Assembly (NCBI GenBank): GCA_041593595.1
Contig: JBFHNV010000067.1
Location: forward strand, 1 to 26,201
Direction: 5' to 3'
DNA: 26,201 bases
Source: JBFHNV01 sp041593595
GTDB lineage: Bacteria > Pseudomonadota > Gammaproteobacteria > HK1
The position numbers and the translations under genes were made by a program. Each line of letters opens with the position of its first letter. Position 1 is the first letter of the stretch. Below the pieces are notes generated by a model. That model worked only from the letters and a program-made list of their open reading frames with translations. It searched no databases and was not told the origin of the DNA. Positions 7,100 to 16,944 of this stretch are shown in pieces.

Positions 7100-9733
7100 T
7101 CACCCGGTCGCGACGCGTTCGCCGCCGGTCACGCGCAGCAGCGCCGGCAGGAAGAGCAGGTTCGAGGCCAGCACGCACACCAGCCCCAGGCACAGGAGCT
7201 GGCCCAGTGCGGCGAGCCCCAGGTGGCGCGACAGGGCCAGGCTGCCGAAGCTCGCGAGCGTGGTGAGCCCGCTCAGCACCACGGCCCGGGCGGTGTGCGA
7301 TTCGAGCAGCGGGCGCCGTCCCGGCACGGTGAGCGCCCGATGGACCAGATGGATGCCGGTGTCGACGCCGATCCCGAGCAGCAGGGGCAGCACGATGACG
7401 TTGGCAAAGTTGAGCGCGATGCCGAGCAGCACGCACGCTCCCAGCGTGAGCAGGCACGCGAGCACCAGCGGCGCGATGACGAGCAGCGTGGCCCGCGCGC
7501 TGCGGTGCACCAGGTGGACCAGAGCGACCACGGCGCAGAAGGCGACGGCGGTCGCGAGGGCGAATGCCTCGATCACCAGGTCGCTCAGGCGATGGATGGT
7601 GAACGCCTCGCCGTAGGCGCCGGGGGCGACCGCCAGCACGTCCGCCACGAAGCGCGCCAGCACCTCACGATCGGTGAGGTTGCCGGCCGGGAGCACTTCC
7701 AGGCGCTCACGTCCGTCCCGGGCGCGTGCCAGGGCGGCGAGCTCCGCCGGCAGGTCCTCCAGGCGCAGCGGTGTCGCGGCGAACAGCGCCTGCACCGCGT
7801 CGAGCTGGCGCTCCAGATCGTCCACCAGCCGCGACTCGAGGTCCGCGGCCGACGCCCGTGCCGCCTCGGCGTCGAGGGACGCGAGCCTGCGCACGGCGGC
7901 ACGCGCCGCGGACGCGAGCCTGCCGCCCGCGGCGCCCCGGGACTCCACGGTCCCGGCGAGCGCGGTCAACGCCCCGCGCACTGCCGCGACGTCGAGGGGA
8001 GGCCGCTCGCGCTCCACCGGGGCCGGCAAGACCGCGAGCGCGGCGGCGTCGATGCGTTCGAGCTTGCGCACCTGGGAGCGCGGGAGGTAATGGCTGGCTG
8101 CGCGGACGTCCGCGACGCTGTCGAGCGCCCGCAGCCGGTCCGCGGTCGCCGCGGCCTCGCGGCCCGGCGCCACGAGCACGTTCATGTTCCAGGTCACCCC
8201 CTCGCCCTCGGCGAGCAGCGATTGCAGCACGCGCACGGAGTCGGCGCTCGGGTCGCGCACGCTGAGCGGGCTCGCGTCGAAACGAATCTGCGGCAGCAGC
8301 GCCGCGGCGGCGAGGGCCAGCGCCGCGAACACGGCCACGGTGATCCCGGGGCTCGCCTCCACCAGCCGCTGCGCCGCTCGCGCGATGAACGATCGGCGGG
8401 ACGTTACCGGCACGCGCACACCGTTCAGCAGGGCCGGCAGCACGGTGAACGTGGCCAGCAGGCAGGCCAGCATGCCCGCCGCCATGATCTGGCCGAGCTC
8501 CGCCATGGCGTCGAACGCCGTGGCGGAGAACGCGAGGAAGGCCACCCCGGTGGTCACCGCGCACAGCCCCAGCGCCGGGCCCGTCGCCTGCGCGCAGTCG
8601 TGAAGCGCGCCCGTCACGTCGGCCGCGGTGCGGGACTCGAGGAAGCACTGCACGTAGTGGATTGCGAAATCCACGCCGAGGCCGACGGCGAGCACGCCGA
8701 AGGCGATGGAGATGACGTTGAGATGACCCACCAGCACGGTCGCGAGCCCCACGGTCCAGGCGATGCCCACCAGCAGCGTCGTGGCCACCGCGAGCAGCAT
8801 TCGCCAGGATCCCAGCCCCCGCGCGAGCACGGTCAGGACCAGGACCAGTGACGCGGCACCGGCGAGGCCCGCCTGGGCGGCCACGTGCTCGCCGTCCTCG
8901 TGGGCCAGCACCGGCACGCCGGTCATGCGCACCACCACCTGGCCCGCCGCCACCGCGGGCAGTCGGGTAATGATGGCGCGCAGCGCCGCGATGGCCGGGC
9001 CCGCCGGGTCCATGCGCGAGTGGTCCACCACCGGCAGCACGAACAGGTACCGACGCGTCCTTGCCTGCTCGGTGTCGGGCGGTTCGATCAGGCGGGCCCA
9101 GTCCACCGTGCCCGGGGCACCGGCCAGCCAGGCCTCCAGCGCCTGCGCCAGGGCGAGGTGCACCCGCTCGAGCGTCTTCGCGACGTCGGCGGGCGGTGAC
9201 ACCGGATCGCTGCCGGCGGAGCCCGTGAAGCGCGTCAGGGTGCGCAGCAGTCCGGTGAGCCCGGGCTCGCGGGACAGCCCGCCCAGCATCGGCTGCGCGC
9301 GCACGATCCGATCCAGCAGCTCCGCGAGCTCGCGCTCGGACAGGTAGAGGGCACCGTAGCGGGCCCGGAACCCCGCGCCGGGCCAGCCGTAGACGGCCCG
9401 AAACGTTGACGGGTGACGGGCCAGCTCGGCAACGAGGGCGTCGGCGGTGGCGTCCAGGGTCGAGTCGGACGCCCCCGGCGCACCCGGTCCGGCGCCGGCC
9501 GGCTCCACCACGAGGATCACGGGATCGGCGAGCGCCGGCAGAGCGTCATAGAACCGTGCGCGGCGCTCGGCGAGCTCGAGCTCCGGGGAGAACAGGTCGT
9601 TCTCGTCGGAGTTGAGGGAGAGCGCCTGCACCGCGAAGGCAACGCACCCGACGGCCGTGAGCAGGCCGATGGCGATCGTGAGCCGCGGCCGCCACAGCGC
9701 GAGCGCGACGACGCGCACGTAGAGCCCTCTCAC
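7100..9733 (-). CDS. hpnN: HpnN-like RND/MMPL transporter (hopanoid-associated)
   Basis: 877 aa, the usual size of HpnN. It has the RND layout of two repeats. TM1 (about 16-38) is followed by a large periplasmic domain (40-285), TM2-6 fall near 290-437, and TM7 near 464-482. A second periplasmic domain and five C-terminal helices follow. TM4 holds GLGVDFAIHY with an in-membrane Asp355. The NSDENDLFSP stretch after TM1 and LFVLPVVDHSRMDP fit the HpnN family. HpnN moves hopanoids from the inner to the outer membrane; that role here rests on family resemblance, and another MMPL lipid exporter is possible. The start is GTG 9733, with no strong Shine-Dalgarno and no better in-frame start upstream. 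It lies 75 bp downstream of the aminotransferase gene and is probably co-transcribed with it. Confidence 0.78.
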   Translation of the reverse strand: MRGLYVRVVALALWRPRLTIAIGLLTAVGCVAFAVQALSLNSDENDLFSPELELAERRARFYDALPALADPVILVVEPAGAGPGAPGASDSTLDATADALVAELARHPSTFRAVYGWPGAGFRARYGALYLSERELAELLDRIVRAQPMLGGLSREPGLTGLLRTLTRFTGSAGSDPVSPPADVAKTLERVHLALAQALEAWLAGAPGTVDWARLIEPPDTEQARTRRYLFVLPVVDHSRMDPAGPAIAALRAIITRLPAVAAGQVVVRMTGVPVLAHEDGEHVAAQAGLAGAASLVLVLTVLARGLGSWRMLLAVATTLLVGIAWTVGLATVLVGHLNVISIAFGVLAVGLGVDFAIHYVQCFLESRTAADVTGALHDCAQATGPALGLCAVTTGVAFLAFSATAFDAMAELGQIMAAGMLACLLATFTVLPALLNGVRVPVTSRRSFIARAAQRLVEASPGITVAVFAALALAAAALLPQIRFDASPLSVRDPSADSVRVLQSLLAEGEGVTWNMNVLVAPGREAAATADRLRALDSVADVRAASHYLPRSQVRKLERIDAAALAVLPAPVERERPPLDVAAVRGALTALAGTVESRGAAGGRLASAARAAVRRLASLDAEAARASAADLESRLVDDLERQLDAVQALFAATPLRLEDLPAELAALARARDGRERLEVLPAGNLTDREVLARFVADVLAVAPGAYGEAFTIHRLSDLVIEAFALATAVAFCAVVALVHLVHRSARATLLVIAPLVLACLLTLGACVLLGIALNFANVIVLPLLLGIGVDTGIHLVHRALTVPGRRPLLESHTARAVVLSGLTTLASFGSLALSRHLGLAALGQLLCLGLVCVLASNLLFLPALLRVTGGERVATG

Positions 9734-9808
9734 GGCAACGAGGCGCGCTCGCCGCGGCCCTGCACGCTGCCCACGATCCCGGGCGCCCAGCGCGCTGCGC
9801 GCGACGCG

Positions 9809-11224
9809 TCAGCCAGCGGGCGAGACCGGCACCGGCTCTCGCCGCGCGCGCAGGGAGTGCTTGCCGATCTTGCTCAACGCTTCCCACACCGGGCCAGGGA
9901 AGCGGTGCAGCTTGTGCATGGCGTCCTCGAACGCCGCCAGGAACCAGTCGCAGTCCTCCCGCTCGATGTTCAATGGCGGGATGAGCTTGATGACGTCGAT
10001 GTGATGCCCGGCGACCTGGGTCAGCACGTGGTGGTCGTCCAGCAGCGGAATGGTCACCGCCTGGGGGAAGAGGCTGCGGTCCAGCCGGTGTGCCATGTGC
10101 CAGGCGCCCCGCAGGCCGAGCGAGCGCGGCTCACCGAACTCGATCCCGATCATCAGCCCGCGCCAGCGCACCTGCTTGATGAACTCGAAGCGGTGGCACA
10201 TGCGCTCGAGGGCCTCGCCCAGGTAGTCGCCCGCCTGGCGCGCCCGCTCGGCGAGCGCGAGGTGATCCATGAGCTCGAGCGTGGCGAGCCCGGCGACCAT
10301 CGCCAGCGCGCCCTGGCCGAAGGTGGAGGAGTGCACCACGGCGCGGTCCATCGAGCTGAACGTGCGCTCGTGGATCCAGCGCCGCATGAGCACCGCGCCC
10401 ACCGGCACGTAGCCGCCGGAAAGCGCCTTGGAGAGCACCACCATGTCCGGCTCCACGCCCGGCTCGTGCTCGATGGCCAGGAACTTTCCCGTGCGGCCCA
10501 TGCCGCACTGGACCTCGTCGACCACGAACATCGTGCCATGCTCGCGGCACAGCGCTGCCGCCTCGCGCAGATACCCTTCCGGCGGGATGCCCACCCCCTT
10601 GCCCTGCACGGGCTCGACGATGAAGGCGGCGACGTCATCGCCGGCCAGCGCCCGGCGCAGTGCCTCCAGATCGCCCAGCGGCACCTCCGCCGCCGGCCCC
10701 AGCAGCGGCCCGAAGCCCTCCCGGAAGATATCGTCTCCGATGACCGCGAGCGCGCCGGTGGTCAGGCCGTGATAGGCCTTGCGCGCGTGCACCAGCCCCG
10801 CGCGCCCGGTCGCGCAGCGGGCCAGCTTGATCGCCGTCTCGACACCTTCCGCCCCCGAGTTGGTGAAGTACACCCGCTCCAGGCATGACGGGACGCGCGC
10901 CTTCAGCCGCTCGGCCAGCACGCCGGACAGCAGCGGCGCCTCCATCTGCACCAGGCTCGGGTGGTCGATGGCGAGGAATTCGGTGAGCGCGTCCCGGATG
11001 AAGGGATGGTTGCGGCCGACGCAGAACACGCCGTAGCCCGCGAGCATGTCCAGGTACTTCACCCCCCGGTCGTCCCAGAGGTGGCACCCGCTTCCGCGCA
11101 CGTAGCAGCGATCGAAGCCGATGGTCTCCAGGACGCGCGCGAACATGGGGTTAACGTGCGCCGCGTGCAGGGCCTGGTTGCGGCCCGCGTGCTCGGCGAG
11201 CAGGCCCTCGACATCGAACCGCAT
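9809..11224 (-). CDS. class III PLP-dependent aminotransferase, candidate HpnO
   Basis: 471 aa. It is a complete fold-type I class III aminotransferase. Substrate-side GYGVF and the phosphate-binding NSGAEG (122-127) are followed by VVDEVQCGMGRTG with Asp236, the SKALSGGYVPVGA motif with PLP lysine Lys266, and a C-terminal small domain (HHIDVIKLIPPL). ATG 11224 has GGAGG about 9 nt upstream; the open frame runs much further upstream but crosses mscL and is spurious there. Pairing with an HpnN-like transporter suggests HpnO, which installs the amino group of aminobacteriohopanetriol. Ornithine- or acetylornithine-type aminotransferases share the fold, so the substrate is inferred only from context. 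A sigma-70-like promoter lies about 60 bp upstream. Confidence 0.8.
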   Translation of the reverse strand: MRFDVEGLLAEHAGRNQALHAAHVNPMFARVLETIGFDRCYVRGSGCHLWDDRGVKYLDMLAGYGVFCVGRNHPFIRDALTEFLAIDHPSLVQMEAPLLSGVLAERLKARVPSCLERVYFTNSGAEGVETAIKLARCATGRAGLVHARKAYHGLTTGALAVIGDDIFREGFGPLLGPAAEVPLGDLEALRRALAGDDVAAFIVEPVQGKGVGIPPEGYLREAAALCREHGTMFVVDEVQCGMGRTGKFLAIEHEPGVEPDMVVLSKALSGGYVPVGAVLMRRWIHERTFSSMDRAVVHSSTFGQGALAMVAGLATLELMDHLALAERARQAGDYLGEALERMCHRFEFIKQVRWRGLMIGIEFGEPRSLGLRGAWHMAHRLDRSLFPQAVTIPLLDDHHVLTQVAGHHIDVIKLIPPLNIEREDCDWFLAAFEDAMHKLHRFPGPVWEALSKIGKHSLRARREPVPVSPAG

Positions 11225-11288
11225 CCGGCTGCCCTCCGAAAGCACGTGCGGGTGCGCTCGCGTGAGGCCAGGAGCGCGGGAGACCGGC

Positions 11289-11316
11289 AGTATACCGCGC
11301 TCCCCAGACGGGTCGA
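11289..11316 (-). promoter_or_regulatory. sigma-70-like promoter for the aminotransferase-hpnN operon
   Basis: On the minus strand, TCGACC (-35, 11316-11311) and TATACT (-10, 11294-11289) are 16 bp apart. Transcription would start near 11282, leaving a leader of about 58 nt before the start codon. The -10 is strong and the -35 matches consensus at 4 of 6. Confidence 0.5.
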
Positions 11317-11398
11317 TGTGCACCCCGGGCACACGTTCCGCCACGGGTATGCGGCGCGCCGGTGCGCATCCGCGATCGGTTAACGGCACCCGGGGGGC

Positions 11399-11524
11399 GG
11401 CCGGACCGGTGCGGGTCGCGGAGACACGCTGTGAATACGTCCCTGCACGCTCGACGGCCGCGTCCATGCGGCCGACGGTCGCCGCGAGCCGCACCGGCCC
11501 GGCCTTATCCGAACAGCGATGCGC
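11399..11524. repeat. structured dispersed repeat, copy 2 (complete)
   Basis: The outer arms 11399-11421 and 11482-11504 pair over 23 bp with two mismatches. Inside sits a hairpin CGGCCGC/GCGGCCG (11455-11461 with 11468-11474). The copy at 1-113 aligns to 11412-11524 with about 89% identity, including the tail GGCCTTATCCGAAC. The inner hairpin is kept in both copies, and the loop-closing A-T pair of copy 1 becomes a G-T wobble here. It is intergenic, between mscL and the aminotransferase promoter. Confidence 0.85.
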
Positions 11525-11586
11525 CAGTGCGTGTATCCGACGCTCCTCGCGATAGTCGAGTGGCCTGCAGCGCGCGTTGTCGGGCG

Positions 11587-12099
11587 TCAGGAAGCCGCCT
11601 GACCTTCCGCGGGCTTCGGACCCTCCAGCTCCGACGTGCAGTTCGGGCAGCGCACGGCCCGGTAGGGGATCTGGGTCCGGCAGAACCTGCACTTCTTGTT
11701 GGCCGGCTCTTCCGGTTTGGCGGCCTCCTCGCCGAAGGCATCCTCGAGCCGCTCTTCCGCCCGGTTGGCCGCCCGGATGATCAGGAACATGACCAGCGCC
11801 ACGAGCAGGAAAGCGATGACGCTGTTGACGAAGAGCCCGTAGTTGAACGTGACGGCCCCTGACTCCTGGGCCGCCTTCAGGGTCTCGTAGGGCGGTGCCG
11901 CCTTCTCGCCGGGCTTCAACACGATGAACAGGTCGGAAAAATCCGCGCCCCCCGAGAACAGCCCCACGACCGGCATCACGAGATCGTTGACCACCGACTT
12001 GGCAACGGTGGTGAACGCGGCCCCGACGGTGAACCCGATGGCCATGTCCAGCAGGTTTCCCCGCATGGCGAACTTTCCGAACTCCTTCAGCATCGACAC
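11587..12099 (-). CDS. mscL: large-conductance mechanosensitive channel MscL with zinc-ribbon tail
   Basis: 170 aa, longer than the usual ~136-150. The N-terminus MLKEFGKFAMRGNLLDMA is the MscL amphipathic helix and TM1 start. TM1 spans about 15-45, the periplasmic loop 46-85 and TM2 about 86-110. A charged helix then leads to CRFC (Cys137, Cys140) and CPNC (Cys151, Cys154), a C-terminal zinc-ribbon-like knuckle found in a subset of MscL proteins. The channel releases solutes on hypo-osmotic shock. GTG 12099 is preferred because GGGAGGG lies about 7 nt upstream; ATG 12093, two codons in, is the alternative. The gene appears monocistronic. Confidence 0.95.
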   Translation of the reverse strand: MSMLKEFGKFAMRGNLLDMAIGFTVGAAFTTVAKSVVNDLVMPVVGLFSGGADFSDLFIVLKPGEKAAPPYETLKAAQESGAVTFNYGLFVNSVIAFLLVALVMFLIIRAANRAEERLEDAFGEEAAKPEEPANKKCRFCRTQIPYRAVRCPNCTSELEGPKPAEGQAAS

Positions 12100-12597
12100 G
12101 ATCTGCCCTCCCGGCGGATGGCTCCGCTACCTGGAAGCCGGCCATTCTCCAGCTTGACTGCACGTCGTCAACGCAGCGCCGTGTACCGGACCGTCGCGCC
12201 GTGTACGGCGACGTGCGGGAGATCCCACGGCCGTGCCGGTCGCTCACGTCGCCCCAACGATTTCCTGGCGGAGAGGAGTGCGCTGCCAGGGAAGTCACTG
12301 TGCAGCGCGGGTCGGCCAGGTGGCCCGGTCCACCCAGACACGTGCTGCATTGCCACATGACGTGAGCGCTGTAGAGGTACAGACTCCGCCAGCCAGCCGT
12401 TCGCACTCGTGGGCACTTCCCGGTTTCCTGGACGCGTTGGCGAGGCCTCGGGCGCCCTTTGCACGTACCTCGGCGGGGTTCCTCTCCCCGGGAACGGGCA
12501 TCTGCATCCGCGGTCACTCCGAGTTCACGAGCTCTGAAGAACCAGTGCATCCCTGCCCTCGGTGCACTCGACCAGTGATTCGGGAGGAACAACCAAC
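12100..12597. other. divergent intergenic region between mscL and the solute-binding protein gene
   Basis: 498 bp with no gene on either strand that I can support. It must hold the promoters for both divergent genes, but no good -35/-10 pair was found by eye. An inverted repeat AGTGCA/TGCACT (12544-12549 and 12563-12568) lies 30 bp upstream of the solute-binding protein start and could be an operator or a leader stem. GGGAGG at 12582-12587 is the Shine-Dalgarno for that gene. Confidence 0.4.
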
Positions 12598-14205
12598 ATG
12601 ACACGCATTTCAATCCACGCGATGGCGCTCGCCACCTGCGGCGCGCTCGTGCTTGGCACCGCGGCGGTATCCGATGCCCAGGCGCAGAAGCGGGGCGGCA
12701 TCCTGACCTTCGTGGTGCCCAGCAACCCGCCGTCCTACGACGCGCACCAGGAGACCACCTTCGGCGTCATCCACCCGCTGGCGCCCATGTACAGCCTGCT
12801 GATACGGGTGGACCCGGACAATCCGAGCTCGCCCAACTTCGTGTGCGATCTGTGCGAGGGGGATGTCCCCAAGCCAACGGACGACGGCACCCGCTACACC
12901 TTCAAGATCCGCCAGGGCGTGAAGTTCCACGACGGCACGCCGCTCACCGCGGCCGACGTCAAGGCGAGCCTCGACAAGGTCATGTTCCCGCCCGAGGGTG
13001 TGCCAAGCTCGCGGCAGACCTACTTCGTCATGGTGGACACCGTGGAGGCCCCGGACGACCACACCCTGGTGATCAAGCTCAAGTACCCGGCGGGCGCTTT
13101 CCTGCCGTCGCTCGGCATGCCGTTCAACTGGATCTACTCGAAGAAGGACCTGGATACCCACGGCTATGACTGGCACAAGCACAACGTCAACGGCACCGGC
13201 CCGTTCAAGTTCAGCAATCACCAGGCCGGCGCCTTCATCGAAGGCGTGAAGTACGACGGCTACCACCACAAGGGCCAGCCGTACCTCGACGGATTCAAGG
13301 CCGTCATCGCGCCGAAGATGTCGGTGCGTCTGCAGGCCATCCAGGGCGACCGGGCCGCCATCGAGTTCCGGGGCTTCCCGCCCGCCGCGCGTGACGACCT
13401 GGTGAAGGCGCTGGGCAAGGAGCTCACGGTCCAGGAGAGCGACTGGAACTGCGGCAACCTGATCGTGTTCAACCACCTGAAGAAGCCGTTCGACGATCCG
13501 CGGGTGCGGCGTGCGCTGAACCTGGCGGTGGACCGCTGGAAGGGCTCCCAGTACCTGTCGAAGATCGCCATCGTGAAGACCGTGGGCGGGATCGCGTTCC
13601 CGGGCCACCCGCTGGCGGCGACGGCGGAGGAGCTCAGGCAGATCGAGGGCTACTGGACGGACATCGAGAAGTCCCAGGCGCTCGCGAGGCAGCTGCTCGC
13701 GGAGGCCGGACAGGAGAACCTCGCCTTCGAGCTGCACAACCGCGCGGTGGACCAGCCCTACAAGTACGTGGGCACCTGGCTCATCGATCAGTGGCAGAAG
13801 ATCGGCCTGAAGGTCACCCAGCTGGCGGTGCCTACCGGGCCCTGGTACGACAAGTTCCGCAAGACCAAGGACTACGACGTGGGCGTCGACGCCAACTGCC
13901 AGTCAGTGGTGAACCCGCTGGCCGACATCTCGAAGTTCCTCTGCGACTCCAACGCGAACTACACCAACTGCACGAACCCGAGGCTGAACCAGCTCTACGA
14001 GGCCATGAACCAGGAGGAGGATCCGGCCAAGCAGCGGGTGATGATGCGCGCGTTCGAAGAGGAGGTTTATGGGAAGGCTCACGTGGGCAATGGCCTGTGG
14101 TGGTACAAGATCAATCCGCACCGCTCCTACGTGAAGGGATGGAAGATCGCTCCCAGCCACTACCTGAACCAGCAGCTGGACAACGTCTGGATCGACAAGG
14201 GCTGA
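12598..14205 (+). CDS. family 5 extracellular solute-binding protein (peptide/nickel-type ABC transporter)
   Basis: 535 aa. Residues 1-29 form a Sec signal peptide (hydrophobic core ALATCGALVLGTAAV, likely cut after AQA). There is no lipobox, so it is a soluble periplasmic protein. It follows the SBP_bac_5 pattern: RGGILTFVVP at the mature N-terminus, YTFKIRQGVKFHDGTPLTAADV (shared by DppA/OppA-like proteins), NGTGPFKF, and KPFDDPRVRRALNLAVDR in the second lobe. The ligand could be a peptide, opine or other small molecule and cannot be read from the sequence. Four cysteines (CDLCEG, NCGNL, CQS, CDSN...NCTN) could form disulfides. ATG 12598 has GGGAGG about 10 nt upstream. No permease or ATPase genes follow, so it is an orphan here. 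Confidence 0.87.
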   Translation: MTRISIHAMALATCGALVLGTAAVSDAQAQKRGGILTFVVPSNPPSYDAHQETTFGVIHPLAPMYSLLIRVDPDNPSSPNFVCDLCEGDVPKPTDDGTRYTFKIRQGVKFHDGTPLTAADVKASLDKVMFPPEGVPSSRQTYFVMVDTVEAPDDHTLVIKLKYPAGAFLPSLGMPFNWIYSKKDLDTHGYDWHKHNVNGTGPFKFSNHQAGAFIEGVKYDGYHHKGQPYLDGFKAVIAPKMSVRLQAIQGDRAAIEFRGFPPAARDDLVKALGKELTVQESDWNCGNLIVFNHLKKPFDDPRVRRALNLAVDRWKGSQYLSKIAIVKTVGGIAFPGHPLAATAEELRQIEGYWTDIEKSQALARQLLAEAGQENLAFELHNRAVDQPYKYVGTWLIDQWQKIGLKVTQLAVPTGPWYDKFRKTKDYDVGVDANCQSVVNPLADISKFLCDSNANYTNCTNPRLNQLYEAMNQEEDPAKQRVMMRAFEEEVYGKAHVGNGLWWYKINPHRSYVKGWKIAPSHYLNQQLDNVWIDKG

Positions 14206-14237
14206 TGTCTGCCATCTTCCATGGGCCCTCCCTCGGC

Positions 14238-14269
14238 GCCGTTTCGCCATCGGGAGCTGGCGGAACGGC
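14238..14269. terminator. bidirectional terminator-like hairpin
   Basis: GCCGTTTCGCCA (14238-14249) pairs with TGGCGGAACGGC (14258-14269) over 12 bp with one G-T wobble and an 8-nt loop. It lies between two convergent genes, about 33 bp after the solute-binding protein stop. There is no T-run of note. Confidence 0.55.
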
Positions 14270-14326
14270 TTCAACTGCGGGAGCGCGCACGCCGTCGGGC
14301 GCCCGCCGGCGGGGCCCCGGCCCGGG

Positions 14327-15178
14327 TCACTCGTCGATGGGGCGGTTGCGGGTCCAGTCGAACGTGCCCAGGTCGCGTTCCTCCACCGCCTGCTTCCAGC
14401 CCACGGCCTCGGCGCGGGCCTTGAAGTTCAACCCCTCCGGCGAGTGGCGGGTGATGCCATCGAACAGCGTGGCGAGCCGCTGGGTGTTCAGCAGTCCGGT
14501 GGCCTCGATGGCCTGATTGATCAACATCTTCTGCATCGCGAGCTGGTTCACGGGGACCGAGGCCATGCGCCGCGCCATGGCCTCCACCGCCCCGTCCAGC
14601 TCGTCGTCGGGCACCGCCTTCAGCACCAGGCCCATGGCCTCGGCCTCGCGGCCGGTCACCTTGTCACCGGTGAACAGCATGCGCTTGGCTTTCTCGGCGC
14701 CCAGGCGGTACACCCACATGGCGGTGGTGGGGCAGCCCCACACCCGCGCCGGCATGTAGCCGATGCGCGCCGTCTCGCCCATGTAGGTGAGGTCCGCGCA
14801 CAGCGCGATGTCGGAGCCGCCCGCCACCGCGTAGCCGTGCACCTTGCAGATCACCGGCTTCATCGCCCGCCACAGGGACATGAAGTGCTGGGTGTTGCGC
14901 CACATGAAGGCGTAGTCCTGCATGGGGTCCCAGGGCATCTCCTGCACCACCGGGTTGGTGCCCTCCCGCTCGGCGTAGGCGCGGAGGTCATAGCCCGCGC
15001 AGAAGGCCGGGCCGTTCCCGGAGAGCACCATCACGTGCACCTGCGGGTCGGCATCTGCCTCGGCGACGGCGGCGGCCAGCTGCCCGGGCACGTCGTCGTC
15101 GATGGCGTTCATCACCTCGGGCCGGTTGAGCGTGATGCGCCCGATGCGCCCGTCCTTCTCGTAGAGCACCTTGTCCAT
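14327..15178 (-). CDS. crotonase-family (enoyl-CoA hydratase/isomerase-like) protein with atypical active site
   Basis: 283 aa, normal for the family. The oxyanion-hole segments are intact (PAFCAGYDL, 58-65, and VAGGSDIAL, 118-126), and ITLNRPEVMNAI marks the N-terminus. The two catalytic glutamates of classical enoyl-CoA hydratase (Glu144 and Glu164 in the rat enzyme) are not present: the first site reads Asp123 and the second reads Pro143-Ala144. It is therefore probably not a standard hydratase; isomerase, hydrolase or other acyl-CoA chemistry is possible. ATG 15178 has AAGGGGG upstream; TTG 15184 is less likely. It lies 49 bp downstream of the aldehyde dehydrogenase and is likely in the same operon. 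Confidence 0.85.
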   Translation of the reverse strand: MDKVLYEKDGRIGRITLNRPEVMNAIDDDVPGQLAAAVAEADADPQVHVMVLSGNGPAFCAGYDLRAYAEREGTNPVVQEMPWDPMQDYAFMWRNTQHFMSLWRAMKPVICKVHGYAVAGGSDIALCADLTYMGETARIGYMPARVWGCPTTAMWVYRLGAEKAKRMLFTGDKVTGREAEAMGLVLKAVPDDELDGAVEAMARRMASVPVNQLAMQKMLINQAIEATGLLNTQRLATLFDGITRHSPEGLNFKARAEAVGWKQAVEERDLGTFDWTRNRPIDE

Positions 15179-15227
15179 CACCAACCCCCTTGCGGAATCC
15201 GCTCGTCGATCCGCACCCTCGCCCGGC

Positions 15228-16661
<1,434 letters not shown>

Positions 16662-16740
16662 CTGGATTCACTCCGTCGTGTGGTCTGTTCGATGGGCCCC
16701 GGTCCGCCGGGGCGTGCGCCGGCTCGACAAGGAGCGGCCA

Positions 16741-16840
16741 CGGGCTCGTGCGCCCCGGCGAGGAACACCTCGCGCAGCCGGAACGTGCGGATCGTTCCCG
16801 AGCCGGTAAGCGGGGAGGCCTCCACGCGGCACCATACCGC
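16741..16840 (-). pseudogene. remnant resembling the C-terminus of an acyl-CoA ligase (AMP-binding family)
   Basis: One minus-strand frame reads RVEASPLTGSGTIRTFRLRE. This is very like the end of AMP-forming acyl-CoA ligases, where a proline, TGSGK, I, K and FxLRE occur in this order. Both lysines (including the catalytic one) are replaced by Thr. Nothing recognisable as the large N-terminal domain lies upstream, since the PHB depolymerase gene ends at 16945. The open frame continues to a stop at 16655 that overlaps the start of the aldehyde dehydrogenase, as a real upstream gene would. The motif is short, so chance resemblance cannot be excluded. Confidence 0.45.
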
Positions 16841-16944
16841 GCTGGCGGTCGCATGCTGGCGCATCGGGTGGCCGTTTGCGGAGGCGGCCCCGCAACCACG
16901 ACGGCGCAGCGCTGCCGGCGGCCGCCAGTCGAGGACCCTGGCGG

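Noticed and set aside
6647..8851. Long plus-strand open frame opposite the kinase and hpnN genes, with similar ones at 3278-5044 and 15171-17090
   Set aside because: These are antisense shadows in GC-rich DNA. Their translations are rich in Arg, His, Gln and Gly without domains, while the opposite strand carries clear protein families.
12166..12464. Small minus-strand open frame in the mscL/solute-binding protein gap
   Set aside because: No recognisable domain, no Shine-Dalgarno and Arg/Ser-rich composition typical of random frames in this DNA.
11225..12613. Upstream extension of the aminotransferase frame to near 12613
   Set aside because: It runs through mscL in another frame, has low-complexity composition, and the aminotransferase family start with a good Shine-Dalgarno lies at 11224.
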